Source: Lamellibrachia satsuma (lineage: Eukaryota; Annelida; Polychaeta; Sabellida; Siboglinidae). Taken from it: DNA of 64,000 nucleotides. Of the stretch, positions 52,227-63,064 are shown in pieces. The notes under the pieces are model-generated. The model was given only the letters and a program-made list of their open reading frames with translations. It was not told where the DNA came from and searched no databases. Position 1 is the stretch's first letter; every line of letters starts with the position of its first letter. The stretch lies in NCBI GenBank assembly GCA_033239005.1, contig BSQZ01000001.1, positions 15,043,000 through 15,106,999 of the forward strand, in the 5' to 3' direction. The position numbers were made by a program, and so were the translations under genes.

Positions 52227-52620
52227 TTGATGTAGTGGTCCTTGACTTGTCAAAAGCATTCGACCGAGTCCCCCACAAACGATTACTTCACCATCATGGA
52301 ATCAGTGGCCTATTACTGAAGCGAATCAATAAATTTGTAACATGCCGATCCCAGCGAGTGGTAGTAGATGGAAAGTCATCTGACTAGGTCCCCGTCACTT
52401 CTGTAGTACCCCAGGGAACATTCCTGCCAATATGAATTACATCCAAGCTCCGTCATTTTGCAGATGACTCTCATTTACAGATCTATCTCCGGAACAGCCG
52501 ATAGCCTAGCATTCCAGGAAGACCTGGACAGACTTAATAAATGATCCAACTTGTGGCAAATGAAATTTAACATCGACAAATGCCACACCATGAAAATAAC
52601 CCTCCGTTGCAATACTCTTG

Positions 52621-52905
52621 AGTGCCAAATAAACGTATAGGCGAAACTAAAAGCATAGGGTGGCAAATCGGTCAAATTTAATAATAGTATAGTGCCGAAT
52701 AACAGTATAGGTTGGCACATTGTTCAAAGCAAATAATAGTACAGTGCGAAAAAGTCACTAGTATATTTGTATTTTTTAACATCGAAGCAATTTTTTACTC
52801 GACGTGAAGCCAAACCCAAGGCGTCCGTGGAAAACTACGCGGATCGCCGTGTTTTTTTTTTTTCTGCCGAATATGCATAAACTTTGTGCGTATTCGCGTC
52901 ATCGC
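52621..52905. mobile_element. Probable second insertion/replacement in the LINE
   Basis: LINE similarity stops after about 52620 and resumes near 52910, with part of the RT missing. The block has repeated (A/T)AATA(A/G)TA(T/C)AGTGC and TATAGG(T/C)GG(C) motifs (AATAGTATAGTGCCG, AATAGTACAGTGCG). No clear terminal repeats or target duplication were seen. Confidence 0.4.
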
Positions 52906-53410
52906 AGATATAAACGGAATCCCAGCTCACGCCAACAAAATGGTGGGCCTGATCAGACGCAATCTTAGAGGAACCTCCCAGAAGCTACGACAGCAAGCCT
53001 ACATTTCACTTGTCCGCCCACACTTAGAATATTGTTGCACCGTATATGGAACCCATACACCAGGAAGGAGGTAACTAGAATTAAAAACATCCAGCGTCGT
53101 GCGGCAAGATTTGTCTCTAACAACTATGGTCAACGGGAGAGTGTGTCCGCTATGATCAACAACCTTCACTAAGACACACTCGAGTAAAGAAGACAAATCT
53201 CCTGCCTCCTCTTGATGTATATAGGATCCATACCCTGCAGACTGCCATCAATGACAAACACTACCTTGCCCTAATGCTCCCGAACAGTACTAGATATTAC
53301 CACCCAAATAAATATCAAATCATCCAAGCCCACACACAAGTGTACAGCAACTCCTTCCCATGCACGGTCATCTGGTGGAATGACCTCCCCGGGAAGGTGT
53401 TGGTAGCTCC

Positions 53411-53752
53411 CGAATTGTATTCCGTCCGATTCCGGTATGTGACATGTCCGATACCGGAATTGGGTGGCGGGTCGCTGCGCAAAATCGGAATTCCAAGATT
53501 CTTAATCCTTGCGATGCACTTTGGATTGCATTATCAGTTTGTTCTCCAGAAATTAAATTATGTACATGCTTATAACATGAGCGTCTTTGATCTCCCATCT
53601 GTACACCAAAACGTTGCAGTGTTTAAAAGTGGCGCGCACAGATATGATCTCGGCTGTCCGCGCAGCATTCCGATTTTGGGTACGCAATTCCGTAGTTGGG
53701 CACGGCAGCAATTCAGATACCGGAATCAGACGATTCCGATTCGGGACGTAAC
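53411..53752. mobile_element. Nested non-autonomous DNA transposon (MITE B, about 340 bp)
   Basis: Ends of about 30 bp are inverted copies: CCCGAATTGTATTCCGTCCG...GATTCCGGTAT at 53409-53438, matched on the other strand by the sequence ending at 53745 (CCCGAATCGGAATCGTCTG...). AGCTCC flanks both sides (53405-53410, 53753-53758) as a probable target duplication. The host LINE reads GKVL...AP|TFEAFRG without it. Confidence 0.75.
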
Positions 53753-53800
53753 AGCTCCAACCTTCGAGGCCTTCAGAGGGGCAGTTACCACACAGTCTCA

Positions 53801-54230
53801 GTGATCATGCCTCAGTTAGACTTCTAGGTGTCTGGTGTGTTACGAATATAGGGCACAGTAATTTTAGATATGTGTAATTTTCCAAAAATCATCATCTGAC
53901 ATAACTGCATTTGAGCAGACACATTGGCAAGTTTGCTGGTAGAACATGTTAGCAGTGTAACCGTGGATGTTTAGATGATTTAAATAGGCGGAAGGATTTT
54001 TGGCAATTTTTTCGCCACAAGGCAAGTATGCAATGTAATTTATGCAGAAGTTGGTAAATATTGACGGGTATGGCACGTTCAGCCGTTTTAAAAGAGCTAG
54101 AAATATGTGATTTTGACAAAACTCGACCAGCATGTCAATGAGATGATGACAACGGCAGGAAAGAACTTTAAGAATTTTTTATGGTCACGTTTTCTTATAG
54201 ACGTGCAAAACATAACAGTAGGCTGAACCC
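53801..54230. mobile_element. MITE-like repeat family, copy 3
   Basis: It starts GTGATCATGCCTCAGTTAG, contains GGGCACAGTAATTTTAGATA, and ends AACAGTAGGCTGAACCC. It inserted at the very end of the LINE coding region. Just beyond it, 54286-54335 holds the reverse complement of a block found inside copy 1. Confidence 0.75.
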
Positions 54231-55908
54231 TTCAAATCTATGGTTATGATAGGCAGAGTCATCCGCCCCACTCTTGAGCTAGCCTGCTACAGCAACAGCC
54301 AGATAGAAAAAAATTGTAGGGCGATTGACTTTGCCAAGGCAATGGTTATGACTATGTTTTTACTCGCATTCTATTCGTACTTTACTCGCACCTTATACGT
54401 ACTTTTACTCGCACATTCATATCCGGCACAGCACATGTGTATATACACCCATTGCCATTGCATTGGTGTTAAATCATGACTTATGGACGCTGCCAATTAA
54501 ATATGTAGAAACAGAAGTAGGCTTGCCATGTACTATCGCTCACCATACGTTCGTTGAAGTTGACATTCGCATTTGACAGGGTGCTAGTGATTTCGGCCCC
54601 AAGTGATTTCGGCCTGGTTATTACGGCCCACTTTATGATGATGGATTAAACTTCATGTTTTAATCTGTCTGAATCTGTATTGCAGTAATAGTATATTGTA
54701 TTACTGCCATATTGGTCTACGGCCCGGGCGAAATGAGTATATCTGGGCCCGTCTAACCTAATGACGTTTACATTCAGTTTGCTCACATACTGGTCGGTGT
54801 GGTTTTTTTGCCCTACGGCTACGTAGTATAATATGCAGTTTTGACAAAAATCTTAAGACACTTGCGCATGGAATCGATATTCATATTCGAAACATCTACC
54901 ACTTATTTAATCTATCGAGTGCAAACAAGTTGTTAAAAAAATTGGTTTGAGTGAACTACTCACCCATATCGAACGACGGAAATATATGTTTCTCAAAGCG
55001 AAACTAGTGCCAGAATTTGCCTGCCATCTGGTGATCAGTGTAGAACTACATATACAAAAATATCTCAAAAACCTTTTTTTTTTTTAAAAAGTCAGACGTT
55101 TATACTCCCAGTGACCGATATATGATTTTATATCTGAGTAATGATGTATCTAATGTGTGAGATCCAATGAGATCTCAAAATTAGGCAAAAACTGGCGTGG
55201 AGCAAAAACTACACCAGTGACTATATAGTAGTATATTTACTGTCATTGTACAATGTGTGAATTCTAAAATACATCATAAATCACCGGTCATGTTGATCGA
55301 TGAAGACCGCGAACATAACTACTGAAATTAAACAAAATATTTTAGAAGTTTTTTTGTTCGTGGCAGTCACTGTGCCACGTAGCGAATATGTGGATGGAGT
55401 TTGCTGCACTCCTCCATTAAAATGTGCGCATATTAGTGCCCTGCATGGGGCGGGCCAGGCCGGGCCTGGGCCTACATTTTACATTAATCCCCACATGCAT
55501 TCACAATAGCAAACAAAATAACAGAAACTGGTTTCTCCCTATTATCACAATTTACTTATATGTTTTTTTGAAATAATTGTTGTCGTTGTTAGTGATTTCA
55601 TAAAACAAGAAATAAAATCATTTTCACAGCATAAAATAAAAAAAAATACTCAGAGACAGATATATTTATAAAACTCATTAAAATCTGAGCATGAGAGTAC
55701 ATTATGACCCATAATTTCTACGAGTATGATTACTTCAAAAAATGTTCTTGAGTACCAAGTAATTAGGTCCCAGTTCTGATATGTATCCCTTTCAGTGAAT
55801 GCATGTGTTATTTTTTTTAATTTGTGTTATTTTGAAGGTTACCACCACACAGTGCTACGCTGACACAGAGGTTGGGCATACTAAGGAAGAAACAAGTGCA
55901 TTGCAACC
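54231..55908. other. 5' flank of PTPMT1, no gene recognised
   Basis: A repeat at about 54462-54512 (TTAAATCATGACTTATGGACG... GCTGCCAATTAA) matches 30250-30298 in USF3 intron 1. A GTGATTTCGGCC doublet lies at 54588-54625. GC-rich GGGCC(T/A)GGCC repeats lie at 55435-55485. No coding exon was identified. Confidence 0.5.
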
Positions 55909-57862
55909 ATGTTGGCTCGAGCTCTTTTCTATCCAACACTTACTTACAACATAGTGTTGGAGAAGCTCTCGTGTCGTCAGTGGTACAGTCGTATTGATGA
56001 AACAGTTATTCTTGGAGCGTTACCGTTCAGAGGTATGACCCACAAGGTAAGTGATTTCTATAATTATAAACCCACTTGAACATACAGGTATAACTATGAT
56101 AAAAACCATCCCGGCAAAAATTTCTGTCGCCCAATTGGCAGAAAGTGGCAACAATAACTTTTCCAAATAAAAGCTTCTAAATAGATAGTATAAGTATCTA
56201 TTGTGGAAAGAAAGACCTACAACATAGATTAATCTATCTTAAAAGAGTTTTCTGGTTTCAGCTGGTGGAAGATGAAGATGTGCGGGGCGTGGTAACGATG
56301 AATGAAGACTATGAACTGAAGCACTTTGTTAATACAGACACGGTAAGGAAATTATGGCAACTTGAACCTGTAACGATGCACATTTTGTGTGTGTGTTTGT
56401 GTGTGTGCAGCCTAGTGCCCTGCACGGGCCAGGCTTTGGGCCCAAGCGCGGGCTGGGCCGGGCCTGAAAAAATATTAAACACATCGGGCATGGGCCAGGC
56501 CTGGGCCTAGTGTGAGCGGGCTGGGGTGGGCCTGGACCTAATAAAATATTAATATAAACCCAGATTTGTTTAATATTAATAAAACTGACTCTAGATTGTA
56601 TTTCCGGTTAATGAATGTTTAAAAAAAAATTTTATTTAGTATTACATAGTTGCAAGTTGAGACCTTACATGGAATTATGAATGACACCAGTGCTTTACAT
56701 ATTAAAATGTAGTTTAACCTCTTTTCAACAATAGGACTTCCAATGGCAATTTTGTAATGTGCATTCTTTTAATAGAGACATTTCATACAATAGCAATGCA
56801 TAGACAGTATTGCATACACGGCACACACATTACACAGTACATATTACTACATAGTACATACAGATGTTACAGATGCATATTTTTGCCGTGAATGTAGCCT
56901 GGCCCTACAAGTTCACTTGGCAGGAAGTAACCAGCCTCAAATGTTTACTTTAGACATAATTGCAGAGGCAGTCAAGCCAGCATTAACCATCAATGTATCA
57001 CCCTTTGACCCTACCAGTGGACATTCTATTGTCTTTCCTCCAAATCTTACCTGTCTGAATGACCTGCCCACTGGCAACTGCCCAGTGCCCAACCCAGTTG
57101 GTATTTTTCAGTTGTGTTAACTAGTGTCTACTGTTTAGTGTCTACAATTTCCCCAGTACTGATTCATTCACACTTGTACTAATTCACACGTCTGAACCTG
57201 ATCTGTCTCAGGCTAGTGACTGCAGGCCTGCTGGAAATGCCACTGGGTGTCAGTGCCAGTGGGTGACATTTAATTGAAATATCAATTAATACCAAATTAA
57301 CTGCCCTTACTGGTAACATTAATGAATTAAATTAAGTTAACTAGTTGACCTAATTCAGTTAACAACTTAAATTAAGATTATGGTTTGCATTAGGGTTAAA
57401 ATAAACAAGTCCACTACCCTAACCATAAGCCAATAAATTAAAGCCATATATAAAAATATGTTATGATACTTAATAGAAATGAGAATAAAAAGGTGATTAC
57501 TTTTCTTCAGGATATTTGTCCGTTGTGTTGGATTTCTAGAACTCGTCCTGCACACAGTACAGCCACACACTAGTAGACATTATACAATGTTCATATATTA
57601 TTTTTTATGTTATTTTGTAAAACAATACATATGTATTACAGTTTATTTGTGTTTCGTTTTTATTATAAGATAATAGGTTTATCTTTAAAAAAATTAGCGG
57701 GCTGCGGGCTTACCCGTCTTTGGCCTGCGGGTATGCGGCGGGCCTGGGCCTGAAGTGTGTGGGCCGGGCCTGGGCCAAACATTAACAGTCTGGGTTGGGC
57801 CTGGGCCTAAATTCTAGCTTGCGGGTCTAGCTTGAAAATATATATATATGTATGTATGTATG

Positions 57863-57932
<70 letters not shown>

Positions 57933-58850
57933 TAATTTTTTTTAAATATCACAATTGACTACTGAAATAGTAGATGGACATGGACTACTGTTCCTGTGAC
58001 TTGTCACTACAATAGAAGTATCAGAATACATAGAAACAATCGTGTGGATTTTTTGTAATGCTTCGCGGACCAAGCTGACTGGATATTGCCAAATAAGGAG
58101 TGTGATCATCCCTATAGTGCACCATGCTTGTTACTTCCAACTGTAAGCAAATACGGTGATTCATTGAATGATGTTTGGTAGGAGTGGGACACTGTCGGAG
58201 TGACGCGGCTACAACTCAGCACAGTGGATATATTTGCGACGCCGACCCAGGGACAGGTGCATGCTGGGGTGGCCTTCATCATGGAACAGGCCTGTCATGG
58301 CCACAGTGTTTATGTGCACTGTAAGGCTGGTCGTACACGCAGTGCCACACTTGTAGCATGTTACCTCATCAAGGTCAGTGGCTGGGAGTCCTGCCCACAT
58401 CTCTCACCTATATTTGGAGGATTCTTCCACAAAAAAACGTTTCTTCTGGGGCTATAAACTGGAAAACATTTTGTTATTATCTGTTGATGAAAGTTGTGTT
58501 GTCACATGCACACCCGCACGCACGTTTTAGGCAAATTGATGTATGATTTTTTTATACACAATATACAGTATGTTAGGTGGAGAATCTGCAATGTAGGTGG
58601 CAGTCTCAGTAAGATGGGTGGACTGTCTCAATAGGATGATGTGTTTAACTATCAGCATGCATCAGCCATTGACCTGTCTGTATATCTTCATGTTGTTTTT
58701 CAGAAACATTTGTGGACACCGGAGGAAGCAGTAGAATTCATCCGTGCCAAACGACCACACATTCTTCTGAGGAAGCCGCAGTGGAACACTATCAAGACTT
58801 TCTATGCTGATATCAGTAGCACATCTACATCAAGTCCACTGACCAGTTAG
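55909..58850 (+). CDS. PTPMT1: PTPMT1, mitochondrial phosphatidylglycerophosphate phosphatase
   Basis: Four exons, all in phase 0: 55909-56046, 56262-56342, 58182-58373, 58704-58850; 558 nt, 185 aa (about 200 in mammals). The ATG at 55909 has an ACC context and an in-frame stop 27 bp upstream. The N-terminus LARALFYPTLTYNIVLEKL matches the family's hydrophobic mitochondrial anchor, followed by WYSRIDETVILGALPFR, RGVVTMNEDYE, LSTVDIFATPT (Asp89 as likely general acid) and the active-site loop HCKAGRTRSATL with Cys120 and Arg126 (CX5R). PTPMT1 dephosphorylates phosphatidylglycerophosphate to phosphatidylglycerol at the matrix face of the inner membrane, on the path to cardiolipin. Intron 2 contains GC-rich repeats, a TA array (about 57838-57930) and a duplicated block just before exon 3. 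Confidence 0.97.
56407..57835. repeat. GC-rich GGGCCTGGGCC repeat blocks bracketing AT-rich DNA in PTPMT1 intron 2
   Basis: Blocks at about 56407-56530 and 57697-57835 are built from GGGC(C/T)(T)GGGCC units. A related block at 55435-55485 shares TAGTGCCCTGCA(C/T)GGG with 56411. This may be one element with GC-rich ends of about 120 bp; no transposase was recognised. Confidence 0.5.
57838..57930. repeat. (TATG)n-(TA)n microsatellite
   Basis: TATGTATG units lead into more than 30 TA units, in PTPMT1 intron 2. Confidence 0.95.
57938..58050. repeat. Dispersed repeat, copy 1 (pair with 59078-59254)
   Basis: It shares AAATATCACAATTGACT, GTCACTACAATAGAAGTATC and CGTGTGGATTTT with the second copy beyond the gene. 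It lies about 130 bp upstream of the exon 3 acceptor of PTPMT1. Confidence 0.85.
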
Positions 58851-60428
58851 AGTGGAATTCTTGTAAATGTTAGCTATTTAAATTGTTTGATGTTCTCTAT
58901 GCCAGGAATACTTAACATGGCAAAATCCAAGCTGCCTGCTATATAGTGCAACCTAAACAACCTTTTTGGAAAATATGGGGTGTTGTGTTGATGACTTTTT
59001 GTAAATGGTAAACATTTTTCTTTAAAACATAATATCAAAAGTTGAGCAAATTCACTTCAACTGGTTAGAGGAGTCGAATTTATTTTAAATATCACAATTG
59101 ACTGCTGAAATAGTAGATGGACTACTGTTCCCGTGACTTGTCACTACAATAGAAGTATCAGAATACATAGAAACAGTCCCGTGACTTGTCACTACAATAG
59201 AAGTATCAGAATACATAGAAACAGTCGTGTGGATTTTGTTGCAATGTTGTTTATCTCCTGACACATACCCCAACAGTAGGCTCTAATGGAAGCAGTGCTT
59301 AGCAATGTCATCTAGGCTCAACAAAGACATGTTGGAGTATTGTACGTTCTAGATGGTGATACTCACCTGTCACACAGCATGAGTCTACAATTATCATGCA
59401 TGCTAATATGACATAAAAGCAGGGCTACTGGTTTGGCACAATAATTTTGTCCATTCACTATTAGAAAAAAATCATTGTAGGAGTGATGTTAAATTCCACC
59501 GATGTGGCTATAAAACAGTTTCATGTAGATTTGTTATAGCTACCATTATCTGGTTGATTGGTGGTGCAGAAAGAGGTCATCCGTGGTGAGATTCAGTTGC
59601 TCATACCTGCACGTGTAGACAGATAAACATCTGGCTCACAAGTGGGCCGTGTTTATGATAGAACGTGTTTGTGACAGAACATTTGTGATTGATGCCCCCG
59701 CTGTGGGATTCAATCATGAATGCATGTTTACTACTACTTAGTGTGTCACCCATAAGTGTAATGACTCGGCCAAAACGTTCTAACTCTGGAAACATGTAAG
59801 TTCAAGGGGCCCAGCTAGTGCAGTGGTTAAGTTCAAAATCGACCAACATAAAAATACCTGCATGATATTGTACACACACTGTGTAAGTAAGTAATTCTAA
59901 TTTAGTAAGTAATTATAATTTATTTCACCATAAGATCAACACTCATTTTCTCATACAAACTGGTAATAAAATAAGAAGAGAGCACTCAAGTGTTTAAGTC
60001 CAGTGTCTACGATATATTGGTGGTTCTGTTAATGATACTTGCTCCATCCTACTCAAAGAGGCAGCTATTATGGACACCGCCATCTGACCCCTGACTGCGG
60101 TGTAACGCGACTGTTCTGGTAGATCAGGGGGCGTGACATCGGTGCAGGCATCCGGGGGAATGAGCTATCTCCATCTGTTGAATAGCTATCTTCAATTTTA
60201 CTTGAAGTACTGTATTTATTTCACCCACTCGTTCATTGCCATGTCCGTGTCTTGTTATTGCAAGCGTATCCATCTATACTATTGTCTACGATCTAACACG
60301 ATATGATCTCGAGTTCAGCAGGCTCTAGCGGTTGCGTCGACCGTGTCGGAAGACCAGGCAGACCGCAGGGTGAAGTCCGTCAGCCGTGTCGGATGACAAT
60401 CGTGGTTGACCAGGTCCACCAGTCGTTT
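58851..60428. other. Convergent intergenic/3' UTR region between PTPMT1 and SDHD
   Basis: It contains the second copy of the 57938 repeat (59078-59254), in which a unit of about 45 bp (GTGACTTGTCACTACAATAG...) is tandemly doubled. TTTATT at 60215-60220 is AATAAA on the minus strand, about 210 nt past the SDHD stop and a plausible polyadenylation signal. A short tRNA A-box-like string (TAGTGCAGTGGTTAAG) at about 59815 has no matching B-box. Confidence 0.6.
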
Positions 60429-63064
60429 TCAGAACTGCGAGTAGAGCGTGCGGATGGCCTGACCAATGCCGACGTCGGTGTAGTTGAACATGCAGAGGGC
60501 GGCGAATGTGGCTATGCTAAGCGCAAGCACTGTCGGGTGCATGATCTTCGGCAGAACCTCTCCATGGATGTAATCTGTCACGACGCCTTCTAGACCCCTG
60601 ACAACGAAATAGGACCACAACAAAATTGTATTCAGACAACAAATCACCTAGTATCACGAAGCATTGTAAAATTTATCAAGCAAATTGGCAAACTCTTTTG
60701 GAAATAGTTATTTCATATCACCATAAATTATAAACACATATAAAGGTATTCATGTGTAGCGAAACAATGTTAGACATATACGTGCAATTTCAACCAATAC
60801 CAATTATGTCTTAAATTACGGACAATCTCGATGCAAAATTCATTTGTATTCATCGTTATTTATAAAAGTCACCGCTCCTCAAATCGATTTTTTTCAAACC
60901 TATCTAATATTGCACTACGACATGAAATCAATTAAGTGTCATTTACTGTTTGTGCGCAAGTGCTAAATAAAGTTGTCTGTGTTGTACCCACCAGTTGATG
61001 TGGAGACAGAGGAGCGTAGACAATGCCATGTCGAATACTGGGTTGGGGAAGATGACGGTAGCAGGGATCAGAGGTGCCATAAAGATGTCGAGTATCCTCT
61101 CATTCTTCCAGTGCGACGTGTGTGTCGGCATCCCAATCTCTGTCACAGAAAGGCCGTCAACATCAACTTGGGAGTGATCATGGATACCACTACGATACAC
61201 ACTGCGCCATGACTACACTAGTTAAATAAGTAATACACTGATATAAGCCTGTGATGTAAAATATGGCTTACGCATGTGGAAGTATTTTTCGGAATAGGAA
61301 CGTTGGGGATAGGAATCGTCCATGGGATGTAGTTTCACTGTCCGATCCATAACAAGTACACACCAGTTTGGGTTTCCAACATTTTAAATAGTTTTCACAA
61401 ACAAAGAAAGAATTGTATGGTTGGAAAGTGTTAGATTCTAACAAGTTTGCGCCCCACATTTAATAACCACGCGCGAGTCGGGCGCCAGAAATGAGTAACC
61501 AAATGGTCACAAATGGACAAATAATGGTCGGAAAAGACGTTTTTATCCAGTTTTTGCCAGAGTTTGGGGAGACGGGCTTGGCAAAGCTTACCTGGAGGTC
61601 CATAGATCCTCTTGTGCACCACAGGAGACAGCGTCAGTGTCTTGTGGGGCACAATCACCCCTGTCACGGGAGTGGTTTGGGTGAGCAATGCATTGCCCAG
61701 TGCTTTGGAGAGGAAACATTTTCCTGCAAGAATACAACACTTCTCTATTGGACCACCTGTGCAGTAGTTACGTCAACTTGTCTACATTTAAAAAAATAGC
61801 ATCGCGTTGTTTATAATAAGAGGCGTTACTGTATAAAAAGTGTGTAGTTTACATGCCGCTGCTAATGCTACGGGTTGTACGGCATCTTTTGTTTGCTACT
61901 CGGCCTTGAGGTTATATTTAATGTTTGTGTCCACAGACGAGCTGCTGATAATGTCATGACTAGGCATTCTCTTGGTATTTCTACACTCCTCTGTGAAGCC
62001 GTCTCGAACACACGCAGTCAAAAGCCGCGCGTTAGTTAAGGATCTACCAGGCACGTTCGACGAAGCAACGAAGGCATGAGCATATCCACGAGCATGTTGA
62101 TTTGAGCCGGCCGTGCATGCAATCGTGCTACTGTTCCTGGTCATGTGTAAGTTTGAGCCGGGGTCAGTGGGACGACAACTGCACTACGGACTCGAGCGGT
62201 GTAAATAACGCTCGCTGGCCCGACTGATTGTAACCAGCTGTGCGCGATCAAACGTGATAGCCTAGACTAAAGACATTTCGGTTGCGTTATATAAGTATCC
62301 CCTTTTTCTAAATTTTAATAAATCTATGCTAGAAAGGCAGTCAGTGCCCGAACCCAATAAGTGTACGCGTCGTGTATTTTGGACCGATCTTGCGCAGGGA
62401 ATCTAAACATGAAAGATATTAGGTATCGGAAAAGCAGCTGCATCTATATAATACTCGTCAGCAGCTTTCACATAATTATACGTCAGCATATATATTGCAA
62501 GTTACGTAGCCCCATATTCATTATATATTATTACATATTTTCACTCTACAGTAAGTTAGTCAGTTAAGAAATAGAAACGTCACGTCTGTAACATATACGG
62601 CAGGTACGTATGTGTCATAACGCACTGTCCACAGTGGCGACGATAAATGTTGGCCGTCAGCGAGACTTACATAACTGCGCGTCTCCTTGAAACGTGATTT
62701 TATCTCTCTAAGTTTACATGTCACCAGTTGTATTAGCCCCGAGATATACATCCCAAAAATCCATGTTGAAGGTGCGAATGCAAGGAACAAACTGACTCGC
62801 GTTCGCCAGGTGGCACGGTGATAATTGCTGCATTCTGAAGTATTGAACAATTATATATAGGTGCTCGTCAATACGCGGCCAATGCAAAACTTGGCAACCA
62901 CACATCGGTGGCGCTTTGCAACAGCAGAACTTACAGGGAAAATAAAATGTAGCTCTCGATATCAATGCCTGAGTTTGGGCAACTGTAGGAGAGGAAAATA
63001 CGTGGAATAAAAGGAAAACTAACTCACCCGCCAGTGAACCTCGCAGCTGCGTCAGCGTCGCCAT
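60429..63064 (-). CDS. SDHD: SDHD (CybS), membrane-anchor subunit of succinate dehydrogenase
   Basis: Four exons in phase: 63064-63028, 61723-61592, 61139-60992, 60597-60429; 486 nt, 161 aa (human 159). The first 60 or so residues (MATLTQLRGSLAGKCFLSKA...) form a basic, acid-poor mitochondrial presequence. The anchor then shows HTSHWKNERILDIF, three hydrophobic helices, a CLHINWGLEGVVTDYIHGEV stretch and the C-terminal FNYTDVGIGQAIRTL. In the family the His of the xLHxxWG segment ligates haem b, and the Asp-Tyr of TDYxHG lines the ubiquinone site; both are present. CybS and SDHC anchor the catalytic SDHA/SDHB pair of complex II in the inner membrane. For exon 3 I chose the donor CTG|GTGGGT over the TGG|GTACAA 3 bp later, because only the former keeps phase and gives the conserved HxxWGL junction. 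Confidence 0.96.

Larger units (their letters stand above)
51509..53800 (+). pseudogene. LINE reverse transcriptase broken by nested insertions
   Basis: Collinear RT segments on the plus strand are interrupted by foreign blocks. Segment 1 (51520-51653) has HNILTDAQHGFRPSHSCES. Segment 2 (52233-52620) has VVVLDLSKAFDRVPHKRLL (motif A), VVPQGTF (motif B, damaged) and FADDSHLQIYL (motif C). Segment 3 (52910-53408) has NKMVGLIRRNLRGTSQKLRQ, AYISLVRPHLEYCCTVY and HPNKYQIIQAHT. Segment 4 (53759-53804) has TFEAFRGAVTTQSQ. Removing the inserts restores one collinear order, so insertions came after the LINE. Stops and a deleted middle make it inactive. It looks like a CR1/L2-like clade by motif style. 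Confidence 0.85.

Noticed and set aside
59810..59835. tRNA-like A-box suggesting a SINE
   Set aside because: No B-box, tail or target duplication was found at the expected distance.
60990..60998. Alternative SDHD exon 3 donor TGG|GTACAA
   Set aside because: It breaks the phase with exon 4 and would lose the conserved TrpGly junction; CTG|GTGGGT keeps both.
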